A DNA stretch of 64,000 nt from positions 310,001 through 374,000 of the forward strand of contig NZ_FPCG01000002.1 in the NCBI RefSeq assembly GCF_900116905.1, read 5' to 3'. Below the pieces are notes generated by a model. That model was not told the origin of the DNA, searched no databases, and was given only the letters and a program-made list of their open reading frames with translations. The DNA comes from Micrococcus terreus. GTDB taxonomy: Bacteria > Actinomycetota > Actinomycetes > Actinomycetales > Micrococcaceae. Each line of letters begins with the position of its first letter. Within the stretch, counting starts at the first letter, position 1. Positions 35,470 to 47,300 of the stretch are shown here, one piece after another. A program made the translations under genes and the position numbers.

Positions 35470-36173
35470 GCCAGAACGCGTTCGACTCAGGCTTCGAGTC
35501 CGCCTTCGAGTCCACAGATCCCTTCACCTCGCAGGCACGGCACATCGCCGTGGTCTCGGGTGGGCTGAGCGACCCCTCCTCCACCCGCAAGCTGGCCGAT
35601 CGGCTGGCCGAGGCCGCCACGTCCTACCTCTCGGATCGCGGCATCGTCCCGGAGGTGCACGTGATCGAGCTGCGTCTGCTGGCCACCGACCTCGCCGAGG
35701 CCATGGTCAACCCCGCCCGCTCGGAGGCCTTGACCCAGGCCCTGTCCCAGGTGGAGCAGGCCGACGGCATCATCGCCGTCTCCCCCACCTTCAAGGCCTC
35801 CTACTCGGGGCTGTTCAAGTCCTTCTGGGACCTGGTGGAGGACGGCTCGGTCACGAACGTGCCGGTGCTGCTCGGCGCCACCGGCGGCACCGCCCGGCAT
35901 TCCCTGATGATCGACACCGCCCTGCGCCCGCTCTTCAGCTACCTGCGCACCAAGGTCATGCCCACCGCGGTGTTCGCCGCCTCGGACGACTGGGGCGAGG
36001 TGGAGGGCGGCACGGAGTCCACCCGCACCGCTCCCCTGCAGTCCCGGGTGCGCGCGGCCGGTGTGGACTTCGCCGAGGTCGTCGGGCGGCTGCCTGCTCG
36101 GCCGCGCCGCAGCACGGGCGAGTCCAAGCCCTTGGAGGTGATCCCCTTTGACCAACTCCTCCGCGGGAACTGA
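35466..36173 (+). CDS. NADPH-dependent FMN reductase
   Basis: 235 residues from GTG overlapping the previous stop (GTGA). Flavodoxin-like fold: VVSGGLSDPSSTRKLADRLA phosphate-binding loop, then SPTFKASYSGLFKSFWDLV and GATGGTARHSL, as in NADPH:FMN oxidoreductases that supply reduced flavin to LLM monooxygenases. Forms a two-component system with the gene before it. Confidence 0.9.
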   Translation: MSQNAFDSGFESAFESTDPFTSQARHIAVVSGGLSDPSSTRKLADRLAEAATSYLSDRGIVPEVHVIELRLLATDLAEAMVNPARSEALTQALSQVEQADGIIAVSPTFKASYSGLFKSFWDLVEDGSVTNVPVLLGATGGTARHSLMIDTALRPLFSYLRTKVMPTAVFAASDDWGEVEGGTESTRTAPLQSRVRAAGVDFAEVVGRLPARPRRSTGESKPLEVIPFDQLLRGN

Positions 36174-36714
36174 GGTTCCACAGACAGATCTCCCGACGAC
36201 GGCTGGAGACGCTCCTGCCCCACGGCAGGAGGGCGCCTGGTCACGGTCCGCCACGCCAGAGCACCGGGAGAAGGACGCGGCCCTGCAGGCCTGGCGGGCC
36301 TACTTCGAGGCCACGGCCCTGCTGCAGGACCGCGCCGAACGGCACCTGAAGGAACAGGTGAACCTGTCCCTGGGCGACTACAACGTGCTGCTGCTGCTCA
36401 GCGAGGCTCCGGGCCACCGACTGCGCATGGGACAGCTGGCCAGCCAGATGGTGTTCTCCCCGTCCCGTCTGACCTACCAGGTCAAGACGCTGGAGGCTCG
36501 GGGGCTGGTCACCCGTCAGCCCTGTTCAGACGATCGACGCGGCTCTGAGGCGGAGCTGACCGACGCTGGCCGCCGGGTCTTCCGCAAGGCGGCCGCCGTG
36601 CACACGCGGCAGGTCCGGCAGGACTTCCTGGATCAGCTGAACGAGCACGAGACCGAGACCCTGCTGCAGGTCTTCTCCCGGCTGGGCCGATCCCTGGAGG
36701 ACACGGGATCCTGA
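36148..36714 (+). CDS. MarR-family transcriptional regulator
   Basis: 188 residues. Winged helix: VNLSLGDYNVLLLLSEAPGH, MGQLASQMVFSPSRLTYQVK and the wing SDDRRGSEAELTDAG are the MarR pattern. The start is TTG (36148-36150), supported by the near-perfect Shine-Dalgarno GGAGGTGAT nine bases upstream inside the reductase gene; the frames overlap by 26 bp. The rest of the N-terminal extension (about 40 residues) is disordered. It likely regulates this three-gene unit. Confidence 0.88.
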   Translation: MTNSSAGTEVPQTDLPTTAGDAPAPRQEGAWSRSATPEHREKDAALQAWRAYFEATALLQDRAERHLKEQVNLSLGDYNVLLLLSEAPGHRLRMGQLASQMVFSPSRLTYQVKTLEARGLVTRQPCSDDRRGSEAELTDAGRRVFRKAAAVHTRQVRQDFLDQLNEHETETLLQVFSRLGRSLEDTGS

Positions 36715-36771
36715 CCGCCACCCACGGCGATGTGACCAGCTGGACCCGACACCAGCGTGGAGGACACCGCC

Positions 36772-37725
36772 TCAGCCCGTCTGGACGGTGATCTCCACGG
36801 AGTCGGCCCGTTCGGCCAGAGTGGGGATCTCCCCCAGCAGCTGCTGCAGGGTGGCTGCCATCAGCCGCAGGCCGGCCTCGTCCATGCCGGGTTCGGGAAA
36901 GGCCACGATCTTGAGTTCCGGGCCCGCGCCGCCTCCGGGCAGCACCTGTCCGGACGCGGTCTGTGTGGCCACCCCGGCTCCGGGGGCGAGTCCGATCCGC
37001 TCCAGCCCCGGCACCAGGTCCACCACGGATCCCACAGCGCGGGCCAGGGACGGATCCTGATAGGACGGCGTCCAGTCCTGCTGCTGGCCCAGAGCCCACA
37101 CGGCAGGGCGGCGCACCACGAACGTGGTCTCCGCACCGGGGTCCACCACCACGATCTCGTTGCCCTCGTCCACCGCCGAGAGGCAGGCTCGGGGCATCCA
37201 GGCGGCCACCGGCCGGGCCTGCGGGTTCCAGCTGGTCAGTGCCGGCACCGAGGTGAACACCGGCAGGGCACGGCGTCCGTCCCGGGACTGCAGGGAGACC
37301 AGAGCGACGTCCGCCGCCTTGTCCCCGTGCAGGGTCTCGCCGTGCTCATGATCGTGTCCGGAGTGCTCGTGCTCCGAGGTCTCAGCCACCGTCGGGACCA
37401 CAGCGGCGAACACCCGCATCCGGGAGAGCGTGCGGACCACATCGGCTTCGTCGGCCTCGCCCTGAGCCAGCCGGCCGAGCACCGCTGCCCATGCTGGGTC
37501 TGCCGTGCCGTCGTCGTGGTCGAAGGCGTGCAGCGGATTCGCTGAGCCCTCGATGCCCGGCCCACGCAGGTCACGCCCCTCCCACGCCACGCCAGCGGAG
37601 TCTGCGGGACGGCCCTGGTCGTCGCGGTGCTGGCGGGCCAGGTTGCGGTCGATCGCGGCCTGGATGTGCCCGGGCAGGTGCCGCTCGGCGCCGGAGTGGT
37701 TCGAGGACTCTGAGGGCACGGTCAC
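36772..37725 (-). CDS. SseB-family protein
   Basis: 317 residues from a GTG overlapping the priA stop (GTGA, 37722-37725). SseB N-terminal domain features: [19 protein letters not shown] and [20 protein letters not shown] His/Glu-rich insert ([17 protein letters not shown], about 123-140) interrupts it and could bind metal. SseB genes commonly follow priA in actinobacteria, function unknown. Confidence 0.85.
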   Translation of the reverse strand: MTVPSESSNHSGAERHLPGHIQAAIDRNLARQHRDDQGRPADSAGVAWEGRDLRGPGIEGSANPLHAFDHDDGTADPAWAAVLGRLAQGEADEADVVRTLSRMRVFAAVVPTVAETSEHEHSGHDHEHGETLHGDKAADVALVSLQSRDGRRALPVFTSVPALTSWNPQARPVAAWMPRACLSAVDEGNEIVVVDPGAETTFVVRRPAVWALGQQQDWTPSYQDPSLARAVGSVVDLVPGLERIGLAPGAGVATQTASGQVLPGGGAGPELKIVAFPEPGMDEAGLRLMAATLQQLLGEIPTLAERADSVEITVQTG

Positions 37726-38519
37726 TCAGCGGCAGGGGTGGGCGACTGCCGCACGGCATCCTCCACGGACACACCGCGCGAGACCAGCAGCGCCTGCTCC
37801 AAGGTGAAGCGTCCGGCGTAGAGGGCCTTGCCCATGATGGCCCCCTCCACCCCGGTGCCGACCATGGCGTACAGCGCCGCCACGTCCTCCAGGGAGGAGA
37901 TGCCCCCGGAGGCCACCACGGGCTTGCGCGTCTTCTGGCAGACCTCAGCCAGCAGCTCGGTGTTGGGACCGCGCAGGGTGCCGTCCTTGGTGACGTCGGT
38001 GACCACGTAGCGGGCGCAGCCGGCCTGCTCCAGGCGGGCCAGCACCTCCCAGAGGTCCCCGCCCTCCTTGGTCCAGCCGCGGGCGGCCAGGGTGGTGCCC
38101 CGGACATCGAGCCCGACGGCGATCTGGTCACCGAAGCGCTCGATCACCCGGGCCGTCCATTCCGGGTCCTCCAGTGCGGCGGTGCCCAGGTTCACGCGGG
38201 TGGCGCCCATGGCCAGGGCGTTCTCCAGGGACTGATCGTCCCGGATGCCGCCGGAGAGCTCCACCTTCACGCCCAGTTCGTCCACCACGCGGGCCATGAC
38301 ATCGCGGTTGTCCCCGCGGCCGAAGGCGGCGTCCAGGTCCACCAGGTGGATCCATTCGGCGCCGGCGTTCTGCCAGGCCAGGGCGGCCTCGAGCGGGTCA
38401 CCGTAGGAGGTGGCCGAACCGGCCTCGCCCTGGACCAGGCGCACGGCCTGGCCGTCCTGCACGTCCACGGCAGGCAGGAGCTCGAGCGCGGGTCCGGTGG
38501 TGGGAGTGGTCTGGGTCAT
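37722..38519 (-). CDS. priA: Bifunctional phosphoribosyl isomerase PriA (HisA/TrpF)
   Basis: 265 residues. TIM barrel enzyme for histidine biosynthesis; actinobacterial members also isomerise phosphoribosylanthranilate for tryptophan. Motifs: [41 protein letters not shown] and [13 protein letters not shown], with catalytic Asp in both halves. The start at 38519 has GAGGA ahead; a longer frame to 38840 is not credible. Lies between a small membrane gene and sseB in the his operon. Confidence 0.95.
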   Translation of the reverse strand: MTQTTPTTGPALELLPAVDVQDGQAVRLVQGEAGSATSYGDPLEAALAWQNAGAEWIHLVDLDAAFGRGDNRDVMARVVDELGVKVELSGGIRDDQSLENALAMGATRVNLGTAALEDPEWTARVIERFGDQIAVGLDVRGTTLAARGWTKEGGDLWEVLARLEQAGCARYVVTDVTKDGTLRGPNTELLAEVCQKTRKPVVASGGISSLEDVAALYAMVGTGVEGAIMGKALYAGRFTLEQALLVSRGVSVEDAVRQSPTPAAE

Positions 38520-38557
38520 GGTGGGGTCCTCTCGGGGATGGGGACGGGTGGAAGGTG

Positions 38558-38725
38558 TCAGGCGTCGCCGGGCAGGGCCAGCAGGATGCCGGCGATCACG
38601 GCCATCACGGCGCAGATCGCCACGGCGACCCACAGCCAGGTGGGGGCCTTCTGCTGGCGCAGCGACCAGGCCCCGCCCAGCAGCAGTCCGCCGAAGGCGA
38701 TCATCAGGGTGGTCCACCAGGGCAT
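38558..38725 (-). CDS. Small membrane protein in the his operon
   Basis: 55 residues from ATG at 38723-38725, overlapping the hisH stop (TGATG). Two hydrophobic segments (about 4-18 and 30-51) with a basic linker SLRQQKAP. Small two-helix proteins at this place between hisH and priA are common in the Micrococcaceae. Function unknown. Confidence 0.65.
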   Translation of the reverse strand: MPWWTTLMIAFGGLLLGGAWSLRQQKAPTWLWVAVAICAVMAVIAGILLALPGDA

Positions 38726-39366
38726 CAGAGGGTCTCCAGCCAGTTGGAGAGCAGCTGCATCCCGGCGTCCCCGGACTTCTCCGGGTGGAACTGGGTGGCT
38801 GAGAGCGGCCCGTTCTCCACCGCGGCGATGAAGTCCGCACCGTGGTGGGCCCAGGTGACCTGCGGGGGGCGGATGTGCTGGATCGTCTGATCGAAGTCCC
38901 AGTTCAGCACGCCATAGGAGTGGACGAAGTAGAACCGTTCGTCTTCGATCCCCCGGAACAGCTGCGAGCCTTCCGGAGGCCGGACCGTGTTCCAGCCCAT
39001 GTGCGGGACGATCGGCGCCGGCAGGGCCTCGACCACACCGGGCCACTCCCCCATGCCCTCCGTCCGTTCGCCGTGCTCCACACCGGCCTCGAAGAGGATC
39101 TGATGCCCCACGCAGATGCCCAGGACGGGGCGGCCTCCGGCGACGCGCCGCCCGATCCAGCGGGTGGCGCCGACCTGCTGCAGTGCCTGCATGACCGAGG
39201 CGAAGGCGCCCACTCCGGGCACCACCAGGCCAGCGGCGTTCATCACGGTGTCCGGGTCGGCGGTGAGGCTCACCTCAGCACCGGCGCGCTCCAGGGCGCG
39301 CACGGCGGAGTGGATGTTCCCGGAGCCGTAGTCCAGCACGGCCACGGACGGACGGGCACCGGCCAT
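38725..39366 (-). CDS. hisH: Imidazole glycerol phosphate synthase subunit HisH
   Basis: 213 residues. Glutamine amidotransferase of the HisH/HisF complex. Catalytic triad visible: C85 (GICVGHQ), H194 and E196 (QFHPEKS). It supplies ammonia to HisF, which is not in this window. Overlaps hisB by one base region (TGATG). Confidence 0.96.
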   Translation of the reverse strand: MAGARPSVAVLDYGSGNIHSAVRALERAGAEVSLTADPDTVMNAAGLVVPGVGAFASVMQALQQVGATRWIGRRVAGGRPVLGICVGHQILFEAGVEHGERTEGMGEWPGVVEALPAPIVPHMGWNTVRPPEGSQLFRGIEDERFYFVHSYGVLNWDFDQTIQHIRPPQVTWAHHGADFIAAVENGPLSATQFHPEKSGDAGMQLLSNWLETL

Positions 39367-39983
39367 CAGAGGGCACCCTTGGTGGAGGGGATGCCCTGCA
39401 CGCGTGGGTCATCCTCCACTGCGGCACGCAGGGCACGGGCGAACGCCTTGAACTGTGCCTCGACGATGTGGTGGGGGTCCCGACCCCGAACCACGTCCAT
39501 GTGCAGGCAGATCGAGGCGTGGTAGGTGATGGATTCGAAGATGTGGCGGGTCATGGACCCGGTGAAGTGGCCGCCGATCAGGTGGTACTGCTGGCCCTCC
39601 GGCTCACCGGTGTGCACCAGGTAGGGACGGCCGGAGACGTCGACGACGGCCCGGGCCAGGGCTTCATCCAACGGCACGCTGGCCTCGCCGAAGCGGCGAA
39701 TGCCACGCTTGTCCCCCAGGGCGGCCTTGAGGACCTCACCCAGGGTGATGGCCACGTCCTCCACCGTGTGGTGGACGTCGATGTGGGTGTCTCCCGTGGC
39801 CTGGACGGTCAGGTCGATCTGGGAGTGCTTGGCCAGGGCGGTGAGCATGTGGTCGTAGAACGGCACGGTGGTGGAGATCGTGGCCTGTCCGGTCCCGTCC
39901 AGGTCCATCTCCACCAGCACGTCCGACTCACTGGTGGTCCGCTGCATGCGTGCCTTGCGGCCTTCGAGGCGCTCCGCGCTCAT
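39366..39983 (-). CDS. hisB: Imidazoleglycerol-phosphate dehydratase
   Basis: 205 residues. Dehydrates imidazole glycerol phosphate. The metal-binding His motifs are clear: [10 protein letters not shown] and [12 protein letters not shown], plus [13 protein letters not shown]. The ATG at 39981-39983 was preferred over the preceding GTG. A 126-bp gap separates it from hisC, which could contain an internal promoter. Confidence 0.96.
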   Translation of the reverse strand: MSAERLEGRKARMQRTTSESDVLVEMDLDGTGQATISTTVPFYDHMLTALAKHSQIDLTVQATGDTHIDVHHTVEDVAITLGEVLKAALGDKRGIRRFGEASVPLDEALARAVVDVSGRPYLVHTGEPEGQQYHLIGGHFTGSMTRHIFESITYHASICLHMDVVRGRDPHHIVEAQFKAFARALRAAVEDDPRVQGIPSTKGAL

Positions 39984-40109
39984 CACACTGTGTCCATTCT
40001 TGATCGGGAGGAGAGACTGTCGTCCGCGCCCTCCCGCTGGAAGGTGGATTCGACCACTCGAGTCTACTGGGCCGTCGTCGGGCCTCGGCGGGGTGCTACG
40101 CCGCAGGGT

Positions 40110-41225
40110 CTACCGGCCCAGGACCTGGCGCAGCGCCGTCAGGAAGGCCGTGGTCTCCGCCTCCGTGCCCGCCGTGACGCGCAGGTGGCCGGGGATGCCG
40201 ACATCGCGGACCAGCACACCGTGGTCCAGCAGTCCCTGCCAGGTGGCGTGCGCGTCCTCCAGCCCGCCGAAGAAGACGAAGTTGGAGTCGGACACCGCTG
40301 GGGACAGCCCGAGGGCGCGCAGCTCGTCGACGATCCGGTCCCGCTGGGCCTTGATGTCCTCCACGTTCTGCAGGAGGACCTCGACGTGCTGCAGTGCGGC
40401 GTTGGCCGTGGCCTGCGAGACGGCAGAGAGGTGATAGGGCAGGCGGACCAGTCGCAGGGCATCGGTGACCTCCGGTGCGGCGGCCAGGTAGCCCAGACGT
40501 GCACCGGCCAGGGCGAACGCCTTGGACATGGTCCGGGTGACGATCAGACGGGGGCGCCCCGGAAGCAGGGAGAGGGCGGACTCGGTGCCGGCCAGCGCGA
40601 ACTCGGCGTAGGCCTCGTCCACGATCACCATGCCGTGGGACTCTGAGGCGGCCTCATAGACCGCCTCCACCACGTCCAGGCCCAGCGCGGTCCCGGTGGG
40701 GTTGTTCGGGGAGCACAGGATGGTCAGATTCGGCCGATGCTCGCGCACCTGAGCGGCGGCCGACTCGGCGGTCAGGGAGAAGTCCTCTGCACGCTGTCCG
40801 GCCAGGTACTCGGTGTCCGTGCCGGAGGCCAGCAGCGGGTACATGGAGTAGGTGGGCGGGAAGCTGAGCACGGTACGGCCGGGGCCGCCGAAGGCCTGCA
40901 GGATCTGCTGCAGGACCTCGTTGGAGCCGTTGGCCGCCCACAGGTTCGTCTCCGAGAGACCGTGTCCCAGGTACTTGGCCAGGCGCTGGCGCAGCACCGT
41001 GAACTCCCGGTCCGGGTAGCGGTTGAGGGTGGCGGCGGCCTCGGCCACGGAGGCGGTGACGGCTGCGACGACCTCTTCCGGGACCGGATGGGTGTTCTCG
41101 TTGGTGTTGAGCATCACCGGAACATCCAGCTGCGGTGCACCATAGGGGGTCAGTCCGCGGAGGTTCTCGCGCAGCGGCAAGGCCTCCAGGGCGTGTTGGG
41201 TCGAAGTTCTGTCCTGCTCACTCAC
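40110..41225 (-). CDS. hisC: Histidinol-phosphate aminotransferase
   Basis: 371 residues. Class I/II PLP aminotransferase; PLP lysine in TRTMSKAFALAGARLGY, with ANGSNEVLQQIL and SPNNPTGTALG. Converts imidazole acetol phosphate to histidinol phosphate. Full length. In related genomes hisD lies directly upstream; here the giant Ig/FN3 gene ends 85 bp before hisC. Confidence 0.95.
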   Translation of the reverse strand: MSEQDRTSTQHALEALPLRENLRGLTPYGAPQLDVPVMLNTNENTHPVPEEVVAAVTASVAEAAATLNRYPDREFTVLRQRLAKYLGHGLSETNLWAANGSNEVLQQILQAFGGPGRTVLSFPPTYSMYPLLASGTDTEYLAGQRAEDFSLTAESAAAQVREHRPNLTILCSPNNPTGTALGLDVVEAVYEAASESHGMVIVDEAYAEFALAGTESALSLLPGRPRLIVTRTMSKAFALAGARLGYLAAAPEVTDALRLVRLPYHLSAVSQATANAALQHVEVLLQNVEDIKAQRDRIVDELRALGLSPAVSDSNFVFFGGLEDAHATWQGLLDHGVLVRDVGIPGHLRVTAGTEAETTAFLTALRQVLGR

Positions 41226-41310
41226 CCGGACAGCCTAGGCGGTGCCGTGCGCCGCGGCCCCCCGGTGACGTGCCTGCTCAGCACATCACCGGGCGCTGGG
41301 CGGGACCGGC

Positions 41311-44300
41311 CTACGGCCAGGGGCCGTAGATGACGTTGGACTCGACGCCGTGTTCCTTCATGCGGAGGCGGAAGTCGCTATGGCCGTCATGGAGGATGCA
41401 GAACCTGGGGACACCCGAGTAGGTGCCGTCCGCACCAATCGTGACAGTGCCGGTCGCGTACTCGTAGACCTCGCCGGCTCGATGCGAGCCCTCGGCTCCC
41501 CGCGGCGTGCAGGTCACGGCGAGCTCACCCGGCGGGAATCCGATGAAGTCCATCTGGGTGTCCCAGCAGTTCGAGTACTCCGTGCCGCCGTTCTCGGTGC
41601 ACGTGGAGATCGAGGACTTCGGACCCACGCTCAGACGCGCCGTGGGGTCCGGGATCGGCTCGGAACGCGCCGACTGGCCGGCCACCTGACAGTCCGCCCC
41701 GCCGGCGGCGCAGACCTGGATCTGGATCCGATAGTCCGTGGCCGCCTTGGTCTGCGGGGACTCATAGGAGCCGGAGTTGGGAACGCTGGAGCCGTTCACC
41801 GTGACGGCGAACGTCACCGAACGGCCGTTGCCCGCGCGGACCGTGTCCGGGTTCCAGCTGAACTTCACGCCGCCCTGGTGAGACGAGGCGGCGATCTGCG
41901 GCATGGCGTACGGCCCGTAGGCGGCCACTGTGGTGGCGGAAGCCGTCGGGCCGGGCCCGGCCTCATTCACGGCCCGCACCGAGACGGTGTAGGTGGACCC
42001 GTTGGCCGGAACCCGAATGGTGTCCGAGGTCGCCGCACCGAGACTGGTCCACCCGCCGCCGAGGGAGTACTCGTACCGGACCGGCGAGCCGTTGGCGGCA
42101 GCACCGGAGAAGGACAGGCTCAGGGTGTTGTCCTGACCGGTCGCCGACGTGCGAACACTGCTCACAGCACCCGGCAGTCCGAACGGTGTCACTGCCGAGG
42201 ACTGCCCCGACGTCGGGGAATCACCCTTGCTGTTGGTGGCGGTCACCGAGAAGCGGTAGGCCGTGGACTTCTCCAGTCCGGACCAGGACAGCGAGGTGGT
42301 CCCGGCCCCGACCTGCCGAGTGCCGGCCACGGAGTTCCCGGCGTAGGCGGTCACCGTGTACCCGCTCAAGGGGGCGCCGTTGTCATCGGCCGCCGACCAC
42401 GCCACCCGGACCACACCGCCATCGACGACGGACTGATCTCGGACGGCCGTGGGCGTGCCCGGCGCGAACGGCTTGCCCGCAGGGGTGACGTCCACCGACC
42501 ACGGAGACCATTCCGAGGGTTCGTCCGCCTGGTTCAGTGCCTGGATCCGGAATCGGTAGGGCACGCCGTTGCCCAGCCCGTCCCACCGCAGCGACGTGGT
42601 GGCCCCGGTGCTGCGGGTCGCGCCCCCGGAGAGCGCCGGTGAGATCTGCACACGGTACTCGGTGATCGCCGATCCGCGATTCGCCGGCGGCGTCCAGGTC
42701 AGGTCGACCCGTCCGTCCTCGGCCGTCGCAGACGGGGCGGCGGGCATCTCCGGTCGCACATCCGGGACAGCCGGGGCAGAGGCTCCCGAAGGATCGGATT
42801 CACCGACCTCATTCGTCGCCGTCACCGTGAACCGGTGCTCCACCGCGTTCTCCAGTCCCGTGATGGTGCAGGTGGTGGAGCTGCAGGCCTGTGTCCTGCC
42901 GGTGGTGGTGTCGGTGACGGTGTATCCCGTGATCGGCGCGCCGTTGTCGGGCGGAGCGGCCCAGGACAGGGAGACCTGGCCGTCGTCGATCCCTTCGATG
43001 CGAGGCACCCCGGGGGCGCCGGGCGCACCCTTGACGACCACCGTGATCTCACCACGGGCCTGCCGCGCCTGGTCCCGGGTCATGTCCTGGATGGTGTAGG
43101 TGACCCTCATGCGCCCGGACCAGCTCTCGCCGGGCGTCACCGTCACCGTGGTGCCATCAGTGGTTGCGGTGCCCTCGCCGACCACGACCTGGGTGTCGAC
43201 GATGGTCAACGGGGCCTCACCCTGGAACGGATTGACGTCATTCTCCAGCGCGGGCACCACCACCGGATCGCCGGACCGGGCGTCCTGGACGAGATCGGCG
43301 ATGGCACGGGGCAGCTCGCGTGAGGTCCCGACGACGGCGACCGACACCCTGGCCGCCACCGGGTCCGAGTCCCCATCCGTGACGGTGAAGTCCACGGATC
43401 CAGCCCCGCCCCTCCGTGCATTGGCGGCCGGAGTCACGGTCAGGACGGTCCCCTCCAGGGTGGCCGCCAGATCCCCAGAGCGCTCCCCCAGCGCGAAGCT
43501 CAGGTCATCCCCGTCCGGATCGCTGGCCAGCGGCGCCAGGTCCAGGGTCACCGGATCCCCGCCCTGTTCGATCTGCATCTGGGTGGACTGCACCCTGGGC
43601 GGGTTGTTCTGTTCGGGCCGGGGAAGCACCGTCACCGGGATCGAGAGCGTGGAGACCAGGCCGTTCGGATCCGTGCCGTTCTCGCCGTCGGTGACGGTGA
43701 CGTTCACCGAGGCGTTCCCGGAGAAGTCCTCGGCCGCGGTGAACGCCATCGTCGTGGCAGACCGCACCTCCAGCGAGGCACTGGTGGGAGCCGCAGTGGC
43801 GGAGGAGTCCTCGGTCAGCCGGGGACGACGGCCGTCTCGGACGCCGACATGGTCCTGGAGGTCCACGTCGAGGGACTCCCCTGCCATGACCTGCAGCGGT
43901 TCCCCCGTCAGCAGCCACGGCGGCCTGTTGTCGTTGCCGGGGACCAGGATGAAGGCGTGGCCGACGTTCCCGTCGATGTCGGTGACCGTGTACTTCACCG
44001 TCTGGGCTCCGGAGCCGACGGGGACCACGACGTCCTGGCCGTCGACCTGCACCCCGGCCTCCGCCGCAGCATCGTCCACGGTCACGGTGAGGTCCCCGAC
44101 GGCACCGTCGGGATCCTCGTCATTGGTCAGGACCGAGACGACGACCTGGTCCTCATCGGCGATCTGTTCGTGTCCCAGGACATCATCCCGAGCGATCGGC
44201 GACAGCAGAGGTGCCTCCGGGCTGACGGTCACAGCCAGGTTGCCCGTGTCCTGGGCTCCTGCCGGGTCGGCGATCGTGTAGGTGATGTTGAGGAAGCCCG

Positions 44301-47300
44301 GTTCCTCGGGCGCCGTGACCTGGACCCGGCCTTCGATGATCTCGATGGAGGTCTCCGGGATGCTGGGGGTGAATCCGTCACGCACCAGCGCCACCTGGTC
44401 TCCGTCCGGGTCGGCGTCATTGGCCAGCACGTTGGTGGTGAAGGTGCGCCCGGGTCTGACCTCGACGGAGTCGTCCAGGGCGACGGGCGGATGGTTGACC
44501 TCCAGGGAGCGGGCGATGCCGATCGAGACCGTTCCGACCGCAGTGGCACCGAGACGATCGGTCACCAGGTAGGTGAAGGTGTCGGTGCCGGCGGAGTCGT
44601 CCGCCGCGCGGTAGACCAGGCGGCCCTGCTCCATGCGCACCGAGCCCTGCTTCGGGGGCGAGTCCACGCCGACCAGGGTGACCGAGTCGCCGTCCGGATC
44701 AGATCCTTCGAGGGCGATGGGGATGGACACGGACTCGCCTGCCAACACCCGAGACCGCACCGTGGGCGGAACAGGGGCAGAGTTGTTCGCACGGTCCATG
44801 GCGACCATGGTGATGTCCACGACTGCCGAGGCCCTCTGGCCGTCCGGACCACGGACGGTGTAGGAGACCTGGGTCCTTCCGGGGTCGTTCCCGGCTTGGA
44901 CTCGCAGCTTCCCTTCGGAGGTGAAGGCGTCGAGACGCTCCGGAGACGGCGCCTCGGCCAGCTCCGGCTCAAGGATGAGGTCCTCCTGGTTGGGGTGCAC
45001 ATCATTGGCCAGGACGTCGATCGTGGCCACGTCGCCCACCCGGACCACCGCGGTGTCCGGGACGGCCACTGGGGGCTCCAGCACCTCTGGCTGGGGAAGC
45101 GGGACGACGGTGACTTCGCCCAGAGAGGTGCCCTGGGCGTTGGAGACCTCGTAGGTGAAGGTGATGGGGCGGGCCAGCCCACCGGTGTCCACCACCCGAA
45201 TGTGGTTGAAGTCTTCGACGGCGACCTTGATGGGTGCGGCTCCTCCGGAGTCGCCGGTGACCGGCCGGACGCCCTGGACGACCAGGATCCCGCCCGACGG
45301 ATCGGTGTCATTGCCCAGGACGTTCACCAGCACGTCCCCTCCTGCCGGCAGCAGGGCGGTGTCACGTACGGCCACGGGGAGTCCGCTGTCCTCGTCGCTG
45401 TCCACCACGTCCACCCGGATCAGGCCCGGGGCAGAGTCCAGCTCATTGGCGGCGATGTACTCCAGGTAGTGGGTGCCCGGGGAATCCCCGGAGATCTGGA
45501 CGGTCCCCCCGGACGCCGAGTAGGCGATGTCCAAGGCCGGCACCTGCTGGACGAACGCCAGACGCAGCGATCCGCCGAGGGGATCCTGGTCGTTGGCCAA
45601 GGGAGTCACCGTGGCGACCTGTCCGACCTGGACGGTCACGTGGTCGGCCAAGGTGACCGGCGGCTCGACACTCCCCCGTTCCAGGACCTCGATCTGCACC
45701 TTGCCGGTCGCCGTCTCCCTCCCGTCCGAGACAGTGAGCTCGACCTCACGCAGTCCAGCCTCACCGGAGTTGTCCTGGAAGGTGAACTGGCCGTCTGGGC
45801 GAGTGCGGACGGCGTCATCGTCCGGCGCTGTGGCACCCACCAGCTGCAGGTCGTCTCCGTCGGGATCGATCCAGTCCGGCAGCACCTGAGCCGAGACGGA
45901 TTCTCCGGCGGGGACCCGCAGCACCGGCACCCGCTCCTGGGTCGGTGCGGAGTTCTCCGACTCTGGAACCACACGCAGCCTGACCTCGGCATCATCCACG
46001 CCGTCAGCACGGCCGTCCCGAGCCTCATAGCGGATCGTCGCCGTGCCGGTCGCGTCCTCGGGCACCACGATCTGCAGTCCGACGCCGTCCAGGATGCGCT
46101 GCACGGTTCCGATGCCAGGCTGTTCGCCCACCATCCGGGCGACCAGGACATCCCCATCCGGGTCGGAGTCGTTGAAGAGCACCGGCAGCTGGGTGGTCCG
46201 CCCCGCCCGCACACCGAAGCTGTCATCGACGGCCACGGGGGGCCGGTTCTCCTCCTGGCGCTCCGGCAGAGCCGTCTGCTGGGTGACCTCGTCGGACTCC
46301 TCCTCGGTGTCCTCGCCCTTCCCCTTCGGGGGCTCCAGGTCGTCCCAGTTCGAGACCACCTTCATCTGGTCCAACACCATCCAGGTGGTTCCCTCGCCGG
46401 TGTCGTTCAGCACCACCTGGTCACGATTGACGCGAAAGACCAGGGAGCCGGATCCTGAGAGTTCTGGAATGGGAACGATCTCATCGTCATGGTCGCCCGC
46501 GCAGTCCCGCAGGTAGTAGCCGGTGGACCGTGATGCCGCATGGAGACAGCCGGCGGCGAAGACCGGTGCGGTGATCGTGCGTTCGTCTGCGGATCCGCCC
46601 GGCTGAAGGGCCCCGGCGGCAGCGTCGTCCGGCGCGGACAGGGGCACCGAGGTGACCGATCCGTTCTCCAGTCGCACACTCAGCAGCTCGGCAGACGTGG
46701 CCAGTCCCACGACACCGGAGTTCGGTCCGCCCGGCTGGGGAACGGCCCCGACCAGGCGGTCGTCCTGGACCTGACCCCCAGGCCAGACCACCGTCCCGGA
46801 GTCGGCATCCACGACGACGCCGGTGTCTCCAACGGCTGTGACGACCGGGGAGGTCATCGAGGCGAGCGCTGTCAGCGACTCGCGAGAGGACTCCTCCCAG
46901 GCGTTGTCGTCCTCGGAGGCGACGAAGCTGATCAGCTCTGCGGAGGCGAGGTCAGCGACAAGCACGGTCCCCGTGGTCGTCGTCGTGCTGGCCACGGCGC
47001 CGTCGGCCTCATACAGCGGGTCCTCCGAGGACAGGACGGGAGCCGGCGTGAAGGTCCCCGCGAAGACGGTCCCGTCCTCGGCCGAGTTGGCTGAGAAGGA
47101 CCCCCCGCCGAGTGCGAAGTGCTCGGTGGCCGGGAGCATGGTCTGGTCGCCTGAGGACATCAGTGAGGCGTCGATGGAGACCAGGGCACCGCTGGCCGGA
47201 TCGACCATGACGGCGTGTTCGTCCTGCTGGTGCAGCGAGTAGTTCTCGAAGGGGGCGCGGAATCCTCCGTCCAGGATGTGGGAGGAATGATTCAGATGCC

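Noticed and set aside
43849-46458. 869-codon plus-strand open frame inside the giant Ig/FN3 gene
   Set aside because: Antisense shadow of the repeats; dominated by Asp/Gly/His/Arg low-complexity sequence with no domain and no start signals.
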